Shown one piece after another: positions 6,801-15,278 of a DNA stretch of 42,673 nucleotides (the first letter of the stretch is position 1; each line of letters starts with the position of its first letter). The translations under genes were made by a program, and so were the position numbers. The DNA lies in NCBI GenBank assembly GCA_003552525.1, contig PUNF01000194.1, positions 1-42,673 of the forward strand, given 5' to 3'. A model generated the notes under the pieces. It made no database searches and was not told the origin of the DNA. It worked only from the letters and a program-made list of their open reading frames with translations. Origin of the DNA: Clostridia bacterium (GTDB lineage: Bacteria > Bacillota > Sulfobacillia > SLMV01).

Positions 6801-8489
6801 TTGGCAAGGAGGAGGCGGAAACCGGCGCTTTGGCCGGAACGTCGGTGGCTTGAAGCATTTTCGCACGGTCGCTGGGCATTGGCCCTGGCCCTGGTGCTGT
6901 TTTTGGGTACCATCCTTTACCGACCGGCCGCGACCGGGGGCCCGTCAGAAACCGACCCTCCCGGGGAGCCCACCTACGAGCAGGTCATTCGCATCGCCCT
7001 CGCCAGCGAACCGCGAACCCTGGATCCCCACGCCCCCGCCGAACCCGGCTCGCGGATCATCGCCGATCTCCTCTTCGACAGGCTGGTCTACACGGACGAA
7101 GACGGGCGCGTACATCCGTCCCTCGCCGAATCCTGGGCGTTTTCCCGGGGCGGCAATACGCTGCGGTTTACCCTGCGAGGGGGCATTCGCTTCCACGACG
7201 GGACCCCGGTGGATGCAGACGCCGTGGTCTATACCTTCCGCCGCCTCATGGACCGGTGGCCCGAGGACGACTGGCGCGTACTCCTGGGTCCCCTCGAGGG
7301 TCTCGAGGCCCCCGATGTCTACACGGTAGTCATGCATTTCTCCCGGCCCCATCCGGAGATCCTTTTCCGGCTCGCCTCCCCCCTGGCCGGGATTCTCTCC
7401 CCGGCCGGCACCCGCGATCGGGGTGATGGCTTGCCGGGTCCCACGGGCTCCGGTCCCATGCGGCTGGCGGGGCCGTTCCCATCGAACCCGATCCGGCTCG
7501 TTCCCCACGCGGACCACGCCGTCCCGCGCGGCGATCCGCGTTCACCCGCACTCCCTCCCCTCGATGCGGTGGAGCTGGTGCCCCTGCCGGATGCGGATGC
7601 GCGCCGGGAGGCGCTGGAACGCGGGATCGTGCACGCCATCCCCACACACGCACCCACGGAACTCGCGGACGCGTTCGACCTGGTGCAACAGCCGCTGGGG
7701 CACAACCTGACCTTCGTCGGTTTCGATCATACGCGGGCGCCCTTCGATGACATCCACATGCGCCGGGCGGTCGCCCACGCCATAAACCGGACCGCCCTCC
7801 TGGAACGCGTGCTCGACGGGAACGGGGTCGCCAATTACACGCCCCTTCCGGTGGGTGCCTGGGGCCATGACCCCGCGCTCGCGGAGCACGCCCCCGATTA
7901 CGACCTCACCGCGGCCCGCGCGGCGATCGCGGACGCCGGCTATCTCCCCGCCCCGGGCGGGGGCTGGGAGAACGAACGGGGGGAATCCCTGGCACTCAAG
8001 TTCTGGGTGCACTCGACGCCGGCGACGATACAGGCGGGAAGGGTGTTGCGCGAACAACTCGAGGCGGTGGGGATGACGGTGGATATGCAGGTGATGGAAC
8101 CGGCCACCCTGCGGGCGCGGCGCGACGAAGCGGACACGTATCACCTCAAGCTCACCCGCTGGACCTGGCCGGACAATTCTCTGCTGTCGGTGCTTTTTTT
8201 CAGCCCGGGTTGGGCGGGTCGGTACAGCCACGCAGGGGTCGATGACGTACTGCGGGCCCTCGATGCGGCGACCGATATCGAGCGACGCCACCTCCTCGGG
8301 GTCGAGGCCGGGCGCCGCCTGATGGACGATATCGCGATGGTCCCGCTTTACACCGACGGCTCGACCTATGCCCATCGGCCCGAGCTGCGCGACCTGCGCA
8401 TCGACACCAGGGGACTCCTCCGCCTCGGTGAAGCCGTGCTGCTAGGTCCACCGGAGTCCGACGAAAAGGCCGGCAACCGGACGCCCTAG
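6801..8489 (+). CDS. ABC-type peptide/solute-binding protein, family 5 (DppA/OppA-like)
   Basis: About 562 residues. After a basic N-terminus there is a hydrophobic segment (WALALALVLFLGTIL), then the family-5 signatures: IALASEPRTLDPH, LLFDRLVY, LAESWAFS with LRFTLRGGIRFHDGTPVDADAVVYTF, and later MRRAVAHAINRTALLERVL. It should bind oligopeptides, or nickel/haem-like ligands, outside the membrane. There is no lipobox cysteine, so the N-terminus probably acts as a membrane anchor or cleavable signal. No ATG suits; TTG at 6801 gives MARRRRKPALW and follows AAGGAG at 12 bases, a longer gap than usual. No permease or ATPase genes are adjacent, so it is an orphan. The 1216-residue frame in the track upstream of this point is not coding. 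Confidence 0.85.
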   Translation: MARRRRKPALWPERRWLEAFSHGRWALALALVLFLGTILYRPAATGGPSETDPPGEPTYEQVIRIALASEPRTLDPHAPAEPGSRIIADLLFDRLVYTDEDGRVHPSLAESWAFSRGGNTLRFTLRGGIRFHDGTPVDADAVVYTFRRLMDRWPEDDWRVLLGPLEGLEAPDVYTVVMHFSRPHPEILFRLASPLAGILSPAGTRDRGDGLPGPTGSGPMRLAGPFPSNPIRLVPHADHAVPRGDPRSPALPPLDAVELVPLPDADARREALERGIVHAIPTHAPTELADAFDLVQQPLGHNLTFVGFDHTRAPFDDIHMRRAVAHAINRTALLERVLDGNGVANYTPLPVGAWGHDPALAEHAPDYDLTAARAAIADAGYLPAPGGGWENERGESLALKFWVHSTPATIQAGRVLREQLEAVGMTVDMQVMEPATLRARRDEADTYHLKLTRWTWPDNSLLSVLFFSPGWAGRYSHAGVDDVLRALDAATDIERRHLLGVEAGRRLMDDIAMVPLYTDGSTYAHRPELRDLRIDTRGLLRLGEAVLLGPPESDEKAGNRTP

Positions 8490-8556
8490 CGGCCGGCGTA
8501 CCCCTTCGGCAGCGCGGCGGGAGTCGAAGATCGGTCGCCGCACACGCGGGGACCAA

Positions 8557-9072
8557 CTAACCCGGCAGGTCCCTGCCCTGCTCTGCATAGCGCAGGAGAT
8601 CCCACATCAACCCCGCACCATCCCCGTAGAGCACGTAGGATGCGCCGTCTATTTCGACGATCAGATTGGTTCTCCCGTCGAAGAAGTTAATCCGGGTGAG
8701 CGCACGGCCATTGCCCGCATCCTGGTATACGTGTACCCTCACCGTCCGCGGTTCACGCGGATCGCGGTCGACCTGCCCGTACCGGGCCCCCGGGGTGACC
8801 ACCTCGGGCCTCAGGGACCGTCCCTCGAGCGTGGCCAGGAAGTCCTCGATCAAGGCCTCGTCCTCGATGGACCACGCCCGGAGCGTGGGACCCGGGAAGA
8901 GGACCTGCACCTCCAGCTCCGATATCTCGGCTTCGCCGAGGCCGCCCTCGACGGTGTCGACCAGGTCGCGGGGCCAAAAGGCGAATACCAGGAGTGCCGC
9001 GAGGGCGAGACCCAGCACAGCACCGATCCATTTCCTCCGGTTTCCGCGTCGCCATGGATGTCTTTGGGACAA
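8557..9072 (-). CDS. Membrane-anchored hypothetical protein
   Basis: 171 residues that I do not recognise. A basic N-terminus (RHPWRRGNRRKW) leads into one membrane helix (IGAVLGLALAALLVFAFWP), followed by a soluble domain of ~135 residues. Its strands such as RTVRVHVYQDAGNG, RINFFDGRTNLIVEIDGASYVLYG suggest a beta-sheet-rich domain similar in outline to small extracytoplasmic 'DUF' proteins. The start is TTG at 9072, with GGGGGG about nine bases upstream and a candidate promoter at 9126-9155. It converges with the peptide-binding protein (67 bp between the stops). No function is claimed. Confidence 0.6.
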   Translation of the reverse strand: MSQRHPWRRGNRRKWIGAVLGLALAALLVFAFWPRDLVDTVEGGLGEAEISELEVQVLFPGPTLRAWSIEDEALIEDFLATLEGRSLRPEVVTPGARYGQVDRDPREPRTVRVHVYQDAGNGRALTRINFFDGRTNLIVEIDGASYVLYGDGAGLMWDLLRYAEQGRDLPG

Positions 9073-9125
9073 ATGCGGGCACCCCCCGTTTCACGCAGCC
9101 ACTCGTTCTGCTCCTTCTCCCGCGC

Positions 9126-9155
9126 ATCTTACACGAGAAGGCGGGCCAGAGCCAA
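9126..9155 (-). promoter_or_regulatory. Candidate sigma-70-type promoter for the membrane hypothetical
   Basis: On the minus strand TTGGCT (-35) and TAAGAT (-10) are separated by 18 bases, giving a ~47-base leader before the TTG at 9072. The rest of the 230 bp spacer 9073-9302 holds a small hairpin (ACCCCT-GGC-AGGGGT, 9175-9189), a GC palindrome near 9283-9297 and no gene that I can support. Confidence 0.4.
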
Positions 9156-9302
9156 GGGTCGGGTGATCCCCGACACCCCTGGCAGGGGTCCCGGGCCCGG
9201 AATCTCCCCGAGAAAGCACGCCTTCGGGGGGACACCATCGCCCAGCAAGGGGTTTGCGATCCGAGCCGAGGAAGGGAGGTGGGCCCGGGTACCCGGCGGA
9301 CC

Positions 9303-10136
9303 CTACGGCCGGCCCCCGGGCATTGGCTGGCAGCGGGGGCAAATGTCCCCCGGCGTGTTCCCGGTGCGGATGCGGATGACCGTGGTCCCGCACATCCCAC
9401 ACGGGCCGCCCTCGCGGTAACCGACCACGAAACGCTCCCGGCCGAAGCGCCCGGGCCGGCCGTAGAGATCCCGTTCGTAGTCCGCACCGCCCAGGCGCAG
9501 GGCCGTCTCCAGGACCCCGCGCATGGACCGGTGCAAACCAAGGATTTCGTCCTCTTCGAGGGTGGGGATCTTCCGGAGGGGATGCACGCCGGCCCGCGCC
9601 AGGATATCGTGGGCGTAGAAGTTCCCGATGCCCGCGATGCGGCGTTGATCCAATAAGAAGGCCTTGATCCCGCCGCGCCTCCCGGCCAGCATCCCCCGGA
9701 AGGCGTCGATGTCCAGGCCCGCATCCAGGGCGTCGGGCCCCAGCCGACGCACCGGGTGCGCGTCATCGTCGCGGGCGACGTAGTGCAGATGTCCGAGCCA
9801 CCAGAACCGGATGAAGATCCCCGATCCCTCCCGGGTCTGCAGGCGGACGCGGTAGTGCGCCGCGGGTTCTTCGGCGAACCCCGGGAGGCGAGTCTCCGCA
9901 CCCATGCCCAGGTTGATCGCCAGGAGATCGCCGGACGCGTCGTAGAGGCTCAGCAGGATCCACTTTCCCCTGGGGCGGACCCGCACCACCGTCCGACGCA
10001 GGATCCGCGCCCGCATCCATTCCGGCGTCCCGTTGAGACACCGCGGGCGCGTCACCTCGAGCGTCGCGAAGGTGTGGCCCCGGAGCGCATCGTGCAATGC
10101 CTTTGCGATGGTCCGGATCTCGGGCAGCTCGGGCAT
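9303..10136 (-). CDS. fpg: DNA-formamidopyrimidine glycosylase family protein
   Basis: 277 residues. It begins MPELPE, so after Met removal Pro is the N-terminal nucleophile and Glu3 the catalytic acid. The beta-hairpin lysine lies in RGKWILL. The helix-two-turn-helix region reads GIGNFYAHDILARAGVHPL. A zinc finger closes the protein (CGMCG...CPRCQP). The enzyme removes oxidised purines such as 8-oxoguanine and cuts at abasic sites. The zinc-finger loop reads TGNTPGDICPRC, longer than the usual RSTYYCPxCQ, so a divergent Fpg/Nei subfamily is possible. The ATG at 10136 lies two bases after the deacylase stop (TGAGTATG), so it is probably the last gene of the etfB operon. Confidence 0.9.
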   Translation of the reverse strand: MPELPEIRTIAKALHDALRGHTFATLEVTRPRCLNGTPEWMRARILRRTVVRVRPRGKWILLSLYDASGDLLAINLGMGAETRLPGFAEEPAAHYRVRLQTREGSGIFIRFWWLGHLHYVARDDDAHPVRRLGPDALDAGLDIDAFRGMLAGRRGGIKAFLLDQRRIAGIGNFYAHDILARAGVHPLRKIPTLEEDEILGLHRSMRGVLETALRLGGADYERDLYGRPGRFGRERFVVGYREGGPCGMCGTTVIRIRTGNTPGDICPRCQPMPGGRP

Positions 10137-10138
10137 AC

Positions 10139-11752
10139 TCAGACCCCCGCGGCGCGGCGGCGCAGGACGCGGCCGGCGCGGACACCGAGGTGGCGGTCGT
10201 CGCGGACGGTCTCCCGGCCGTTGACGAACACCGACCGGATGCCGACCGGGTATTGCAGGGGCGCGATATAGGTGGCGCGATCGGCCACGGTCTCTGGATC
10301 GAAGAGCACCAGGTCGGCCCGCATCCCGGGCCGCAGCAGCCCGCGGTCGCCGAGACCGAGGCGGGCCGCGGGCAGTGCCGTCATCTTCCGCACGGCCTCT
10401 TCCAGAGTGAGGATGCCGCGATCGCGCACGTAGGTTCCCAGCACGCGCACGAAGGTGCCAAAACCCCGCGGATGGGGCTTGCCCCGGGCCAGGGGGCCGT
10501 CGGCGGCCCCGACCCCGGAGTCGGAGCCGATCATGGTCACCGGATGCACCATGATGCGCTCGAGGTCCTCGGTGCCGATGGTGAAATATACCCCGCCCAC
10601 GTTGCCCCGGTTGTCCAGCAGGAGGTCGAAGGCGGTGTCGAAGGGATCCTTTCCCCCCGCCTCCGCGATCTCCGCCACGGTGCGGCCCTCGAGTGCCGGG
10701 TACGCACAACGCGTCACGAGGGTGTTCTCCCAGCCGACCCCGCGGTAAAGGCTCACCCAGCCGTCCACACCCTCCTCGATGTCGCGCCGCATCTGGTCAC
10801 GGGTCGCGGGGTCCTCCAGGCGCCGCAACAGGGCGTCGACGCCCCCCTCGTGGGCCCACCCGGGCAGGTAGGCGGCCAGGCCCGTGGCCGAGGCTTCGTA
10901 GGGATACTGGTCGCCGGTGACGTCGATGCCGCGCGCACGGGCCTCCTCGAGCATCTCCAGCAGGCGGAGGCTCGATCCCCACATGTGCCGACCCATGGCC
11001 TTCAGGTGCGCCACCTGCACCGGGATCTCGGCCGCCTTCCCGATGGCGAGCGCCTCCTCGATGGCCAGGAACAGGGTGTCGTTCTCGCCGCGGATGTGGC
11101 TGGCATAGATCCCGCCGGCGCGACCCGCCTCGCGGGCCAGCGCCACCAGTTCCCCGGTACGGGCGTAGCTGCCGGGAGCGTAGATCAGGCCCGTGCTCAA
11201 GCCCCACGCGCCCTCGGCCATGCAGCTCCGAAGCAGCGTCCGCATCTCGTCCAGCTGTCCATCGGTCGGGGACCCGGCGTCGAATCCCATCACCGCGCTG
11301 CGCAGGGTTCCGTGCCCGACCAGGGCGAGCACGTTCGGGGACATCCCGCCATCCTCCAGCCACGCGAGGTACGCGCCCATGCCGAGGGGTTCTTCGGGCA
11401 ATTCCAGGGTGGGATGGTCCACCGCCAGCCGGCGGCGGGCGCCCGAGAGCGCCGGGCCCACAAGCGGGGCCGCCGAGTTTCCGCAATTGCCGACGACGGT
11501 GGTCGTCACGCCCTGTCGAATGTGACTGTGCCCATCTCCGTCCACCAGCAGGGGCCAATCGGAGTGGGTGTGGATATCGATGAACCCGGGGGCCAGGGCG
11601 GCTCCGTCGGCCGAAAGGACTTCCCGGGCATCGGCGCCGGCGAGGTCCCCGACGGCGGCGATGGTATCCCCGGCCAAGCCCACGTCGCCCCGGTACCAGG
11701 GCGCCCCGGTGCCGTCGACGATCCGGGCGTTGCGAATGATTACGTCCAGCAT
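10139..11752 (-). CDS. N-acyl-D-amino-acid deacylase / D-aminoacylase family amidohydrolase
   Basis: About 537 residues, the usual length for the family. Metal-site and active-site motifs of the amidohydrolase superfamily appear in order: GFIDIHTHSDW (HxH), VVGNCGNSAAP (the metal-binding Cys), YASHIRGE, VQVAHLKAMG and the catalytic Asp in GSDSGVG. The enzyme hydrolyses N-acyl-D-amino acids to D-amino acids in the cytosol. The ATG at 11752 (MLDVIIRNARIVDGTG) follows GAGGAGG; the ORF-track leader is longer. It sits 23 bp after the flavin dehydrogenase and directly before fpg. This suggests use of D-amino-acid or peptide-derived substrates alongside lactate-type oxidation, but that link is inference. 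Confidence 0.87.
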   Translation of the reverse strand: MLDVIIRNARIVDGTGAPWYRGDVGLAGDTIAAVGDLAGADAREVLSADGAALAPGFIDIHTHSDWPLLVDGDGHSHIRQGVTTTVVGNCGNSAAPLVGPALSGARRRLAVDHPTLELPEEPLGMGAYLAWLEDGGMSPNVLALVGHGTLRSAVMGFDAGSPTDGQLDEMRTLLRSCMAEGAWGLSTGLIYAPGSYARTGELVALAREAGRAGGIYASHIRGENDTLFLAIEEALAIGKAAEIPVQVAHLKAMGRHMWGSSLRLLEMLEEARARGIDVTGDQYPYEASATGLAAYLPGWAHEGGVDALLRRLEDPATRDQMRRDIEEGVDGWVSLYRGVGWENTLVTRCAYPALEGRTVAEIAEAGGKDPFDTAFDLLLDNRGNVGGVYFTIGTEDLERIMVHPVTMIGSDSGVGAADGPLARGKPHPRGFGTFVRVLGTYVRDRGILTLEEAVRKMTALPAARLGLGDRGLLRPGMRADLVLFDPETVADRATYIAPLQYPVGIRSVFVNGRETVRDDRHLGVRAGRVLRRRAAGV

Positions 11753-11775
11753 GGTCGCCTCCTCGCGAGACCCGC

Positions 11776-13173
11776 TCACAGGATCTTCTCGGGATTAAGG
11801 ATCCCCCTCGGGTCGAAGCCATCCTTGATGCGCCGCATCAGTTCCAATTCCACCGGATCGGTGTGCGCGCGCAGGTAGGCGCGCTTGGAGTAGCCGATGC
11901 CGTGCTCTCCACTCACCATGCCCCCGAGGGCGGCGGTCTTCTGGTAGATCCGCTCCATCGCGGCATCGCGGCGGCGTTCCCAGGTACCATCGGGCAAATC
12001 ACCCCGGAGGATGTTGATGTGCATGTTCCCATCGCCCGCGTGGCCGAAGCTGGAAAAGGTCAACCCGCATTCCTCCGCGACGCGATCGGCGTAGGCCATC
12101 ATCTCCGCCATGCGGTCGCGGGGGACCACCACGTCGCACTCGTCGATGTCCGTCCATCCCAGCGCCTCCAGGAACGCGCCGCGGGCGTCCCAGAGTGCTT
12201 TCTGCCGCTCCGGCGTATCGGCGATGAGCACATCCTCTGCGCCCCCGTCGAGGCAGATGTGACCGGTGCGATCGATGAGCCGGTCCATCTCCGCGGGAGA
12301 CGACGCCTCCATCCGAAGCATGAGGTAGGCGGGGGCGTCGCCGTGGGGAAATTCCCGGCCCAGGTAATCGGTGGAAGACTCGAGCACGTCCCGCCTGAAG
12401 AACTCCAGGGCCTGCGGGATGATGCCGGCCTTGCCCAGGACGGGGACCAGCGCGACGGCGTCCTCGGCCCGGGCAAAGGGGACCAGGAGCGTGGTCAGTA
12501 CCTCGGGCAGCGGGAGCAGGCGCACGGTGATCTCGGTGACGATCCCGAGCGTCCCCTCGCTCCCGATCATAAGGTGCATCAGGTTGTAACCGGAGGCGTT
12601 CTTGGCCACCTTGCCGCCGAGACAGAGCACGGAACCGTCGGCGGTGACGACTTCCATACCCCGGACGTGATCGCGGGTCACCCCGTACTTCACCGCCCGC
12701 ATCCCCCCGGCGTTGGTCATGACGTTCCCGCCGATGGTCGCGCTCTTTTCCCCCGGATCGGGTGCGTAGAGGAAGCCCCGTTCCTCCATGGCCTCCTGGA
12801 ACGTCAGGAGCACGACACCGGGCTGTACCCGGGCCACCATGTTGGCCTCGTCCACCTCGAGGATGCGGTCCATCCGCCCGGTGACGAGCAGGATTCCCCC
12901 GGCCACGGGCGCGGCCCCGCCCATGAGGCCGGTCCCCGCGCCGCGGGTGGTGACGGGGATGCGATGGGCGTGCGCCAGCGCCATGATCCGGGCGACTTCC
13001 CCGGTGGTCGCCGGGAAGACGGCCACCTCGGCCCAGCCGCACACCGGGGCCATCTCGTCATGGGAGTATTCCTCGGGCAAGCGATCCCGGGGCACGAGGT
13101 TTTCCGGGCCCACGATATCCTCCAGCGCGCGCAGGCATGCATCGGTCACGGTTTCATACGGCACGGGCGTCAC
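11776..13173 (-). CDS. glcD: FAD-linked 2-hydroxyacid dehydrogenase (GlcD/LctD type), probable D-lactate dehydrogenase subunit
   Basis: About 465 residues of the vanillyl-alcohol-oxidase/glycolate-oxidase GlcD family. The FAD-binding loop is TTRGAGTGLMGGA and the second FAD segment is GEKSATIGGNVMTNAGG. The C-terminal GHAGDGNMHINIL and VSGEHGIGYSKRAYL motifs hold the metal/substrate residues. It oxidises D-lactate, glycolate or a similar hydroxyacid. The genes for EtfA (with ferredoxin domain) and EtfB lie directly upstream and overlap, the arrangement known for lctBCD, where the Etf pair confurcates electrons from lactate and reduced ferredoxin to NAD+. The start is GTG at 13173 (GAGGAG four bases upstream) or GTG at 13164; both overlap the etfA end. 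Confidence 0.85.
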   Translation of the reverse strand: MTPVPYETVTDACLRALEDIVGPENLVPRDRLPEEYSHDEMAPVCGWAEVAVFPATTGEVARIMALAHAHRIPVTTRGAGTGLMGGAAPVAGGILLVTGRMDRILEVDEANMVARVQPGVVLLTFQEAMEERGFLYAPDPGEKSATIGGNVMTNAGGMRAVKYGVTRDHVRGMEVVTADGSVLCLGGKVAKNASGYNLMHLMIGSEGTLGIVTEITVRLLPLPEVLTTLLVPFARAEDAVALVPVLGKAGIIPQALEFFRRDVLESSTDYLGREFPHGDAPAYLMLRMEASSPAEMDRLIDRTGHICLDGGAEDVLIADTPERQKALWDARGAFLEALGWTDIDECDVVVPRDRMAEMMAYADRVAEECGLTFSSFGHAGDGNMHINILRGDLPDGTWERRRDAAMERIYQKTAALGGMVSGEHGIGYSKRAYLRAHTDPVELELMRRIKDGFDPRGILNPEKIL

Positions 13174-14353
13174 CCCTCTCCTCGATCCGATCCAACAGCG
13201 CAGGAATGATCTCGTACGCGTCCCCCACCAGGGCGTGGTGGGCGACATCGAAGATCGGCGCGTTTTCGTCGGGGTTGATGGCGATGATGCGTTCGCTTCC
13301 GCGCATCCCCGCCACGTGCTGGATGGCGCCGCTGATCCCGCACGCGATGTAAAGCTTCGGCCGGACCGTGCGGCCCGATAATCCCACCTGCTGCGTGGAC
13401 GGGAGCCAGCCGGCCTCCACCAGGGGACGGGAACACCCGACGACCCCACCCAGGGCATCGGCGAGGCGATGGAGCATGTCCAGGTCCTCGGCCCGGCGGA
13501 TGCCGCGCCCGGCGGCCACCACCACGTCGGCGTCGGCGACCGTGTCGGCGGCCGGTTTTTCCCGGACCTCCAGGACGCGCCCGGGGTACTCCGGGTCCGG
13601 TCGGAAGGGCAGGCGCTCCAGCGTCCCCGTCACGGGCAAGCGTCCCGCCCGGGGCATAACCCGCGGGCGGACCGTGGCCATCTGCGGGCGATGGTTCCCA
13701 CTGAGAATGGTGGCCATGATATCCCCGCCGAAGGCCGGCCGCGTCTGCAGCAGCTCTCCCCTTTCGTTGACCTCGAGCGAGGTGCAATCGGCGGTCAACC
13801 CCGTGCGCAGGCGCACGGCCAGGCGCGGGGCCAGGCTGCGGCCCACCGGGGTGCCCGCCATCAGGACGATCGACGGGAGCGCGTGTCGAACCGCGCCCTC
13901 GAGGGCATCGGTGTAGGGCTCGGGGCGAAAGTGTGCGAGGGACGGGTGGTCCAGGACGAGGACGCGGTCCGCACCGTGGACGAGGCACTCCCGCGCCTCG
14001 GCATCCACGTCGGCCCCGGCGACCACCACGGATAACGCCTCCCCGAGGGCATCGGCGAGGCGGCGGCCCTCGCCCATCAGCTCCAGGGTCACCGGATCGA
14101 GGCCATCCGCCGCGCGCTCGGACACCACCATGACGCCGCGGTAACGGGAGAGGTCCGCGACATCGCCCGCATCCTCCTCGCCCGGCAGGCCCAGGGCGCC
14201 GCGGGGGCAGGCGTCGATGCACAGCCCGCAAACCCGGCACCCGGCCCCAAAGCGCGGGACGCCCTCCTCGAGGACCACGCCGTCGAAGGGACAGACCGCG
14301 ACGCAGGCGCCGCAACCATCACAATTTTCGTACGCTACGCGAAGCACGCTCAC
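13154..14353 (-). CDS. etfA: Electron transfer flavoprotein alpha subunit with N-terminal ferredoxin domain
   Basis: About 399 residues. The first ~60 carry two cluster motifs, CDGCGACVAVCP and CRVCGLCIDACP, then the Etf alpha domain, ending with the FAD-binding stretch QQVGLSGRTVRPKLYIACGISGAIQH and IIAINPDENAPIF. Ferredoxin-fused EtfA is characteristic of bifurcating or confurcating complexes such as Acetobacterium LctC and CarE. The GTG start at 14353 overlaps the etfB stop (GTGA), showing tight coupling. The 697-residue track ORF joins this gene to a spurious upstream frame. The expected role is receiving electrons from the GlcD-type dehydrogenase and ferredoxin; the direction is inferred from the family. 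Confidence 0.9.
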   Translation of the reverse strand: MSVLRVAYENCDGCGACVAVCPFDGVVLEEGVPRFGAGCRVCGLCIDACPRGALGLPGEEDAGDVADLSRYRGVMVVSERAADGLDPVTLELMGEGRRLADALGEALSVVVAGADVDAEARECLVHGADRVLVLDHPSLAHFRPEPYTDALEGAVRHALPSIVLMAGTPVGRSLAPRLAVRLRTGLTADCTSLEVNERGELLQTRPAFGGDIMATILSGNHRPQMATVRPRVMPRAGRLPVTGTLERLPFRPDPEYPGRVLEVREKPAADTVADADVVVAAGRGIRRAEDLDMLHRLADALGGVVGCSRPLVEAGWLPSTQQVGLSGRTVRPKLYIACGISGAIQHVAGMRGSERIIAINPDENAPIFDVAHHALVGDAYEIIPALLDRIEERGDARAV

Positions 14354-15147
14354 AGGTATTTCCACTCCTCCAGTTGCGCCAGCAATCGGTCGGTCAGTTC
14401 CCCGGGGCGCCCCCGCCAGGTCTCCCGCTCGGGATTGCCCGGCGGCGGGAAGATCTCCTCCACCCACGTGGGCGATCCCTCGAGTCCGAAGTAGGCTTCC
14501 TCGCCCTCCGGTGGCGCGAGGTCTTCGCGACACCAGGTCTCGATGGGGCGATCGCGCGTGGCGAGGCGCCGTCGGAAGGAGGGGAGCCGGGGTTGGTTCA
14601 CCTCGCGCGTGACGGTCAGGAGGGCGGGGAGCGCGAGCGCGACGCGCTGCACGCGGTCCCCGGCGTCCACGACGGCGCATACCTCCCGCCGGTCCGCCTC
14701 CTCGATGCGCAGTACGTAGGAGGCGTGCGCAATGTGCAAAAACTCCGCCACGCCCGGACCCACCTGGGCGGTATCGCCGTCGGTGGTCTGCATCCCGGCC
14801 AGGACCAAATCGTGGGGAATATCCCGGAGGGCCCGGGCCAGGGTGTAGGCGGTGGCCAGGGTGTCTGCCCCGGCAAACGCGGCATCCGAAAGCAGGATGC
14901 CGCGATCTGCGCCCATCCAGAAGGCCTCCCGCAGCGTGTCCTCGGCCTGGGGTGGTCCCATGCTCAACGCGGTCACCGTCCCCCCGAGGCGATCGCGCAG
15001 GGCCAGGGCGGCCTCCAGGGCGTGGAGGTCGTAGGGATTCGTCTGTGCGGCCACCCCCTCGCGGACGAGGTTGCCCGTCTCCGGGTCCACCTCGACCTCG
15101 CCGGTCCGGGGCACCTGCTTCACCAAAGCAACGAATTCGATGTGCAT
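14350..15147 (-). CDS. etfB: Electron transfer flavoprotein beta subunit, bifurcating type
   Basis: About 265 residues. It starts MHIEFVALVKQVPRTGEVEVD and contains ISMGP-like (ALSMGPPQAEDTLREA), LLSDAAFAGADTLATAYTL and GMQTTDGDTAQVGP segments. The 'SDxxFxGADTxATxYTL' and 'DGDTAQVGP' patterns occur in Etf beta subunits that bind a bifurcating FAD in place of AMP. It is the first gene of the minus-strand operon etfB-etfA-glcD-deacylase-fpg. The start is uncertain between ATG 15147 and ATG 15153 (MVMHIEF); I chose 15147 because the G-rich stretch is better spaced. The divergent methyltransferase begins 131 bp away. Confidence 0.9.
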   Translation of the reverse strand: MHIEFVALVKQVPRTGEVEVDPETGNLVREGVAAQTNPYDLHALEAALALRDRLGGTVTALSMGPPQAEDTLREAFWMGADRGILLSDAAFAGADTLATAYTLARALRDIPHDLVLAGMQTTDGDTAQVGPGVAEFLHIAHASYVLRIEEADRREVCAVVDAGDRVQRVALALPALLTVTREVNQPRLPSFRRRLATRDRPIETWCREDLAPPEGEEAYFGLEGSPTWVEEIFPPPGNPERETWRGRPGELTDRLLAQLEEWKYL

Positions 15148-15219
15148 CACCATCCGATCCGCATCGGGCGGGTAGGGCCCCACCCGTCATGATTGCCTGC
15201 GCATCCCGGCCGTGGCGCC

Positions 15220-15248
15220 TTGTGCCCGACGCCGGGGCGGGATACATT
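15220..15248 (+). promoter_or_regulatory. Candidate promoter for the methyltransferase-thiN pair
   Basis: TTGTGC (-35) and TACATT (-10) are separated by 17 bases on the plus strand. They lie ~30 bases upstream of the methyltransferase start, with the GGGAGG ribosome binding site in between. I found no clear matching promoter for etfB in this divergent spacer. Confidence 0.45.
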
Positions 15249-15278
15249 GGGAGTCAGGAGATCCCGGGAGGTGCGACG

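Noticed and set aside
4839-8489. 1216-residue plus-strand ORF
   Set aside because: The first ~650 residues run antisense to the serine hydrolase, plsC and GIY-YIG genes with no domain features; the real gene starts at about 6801.
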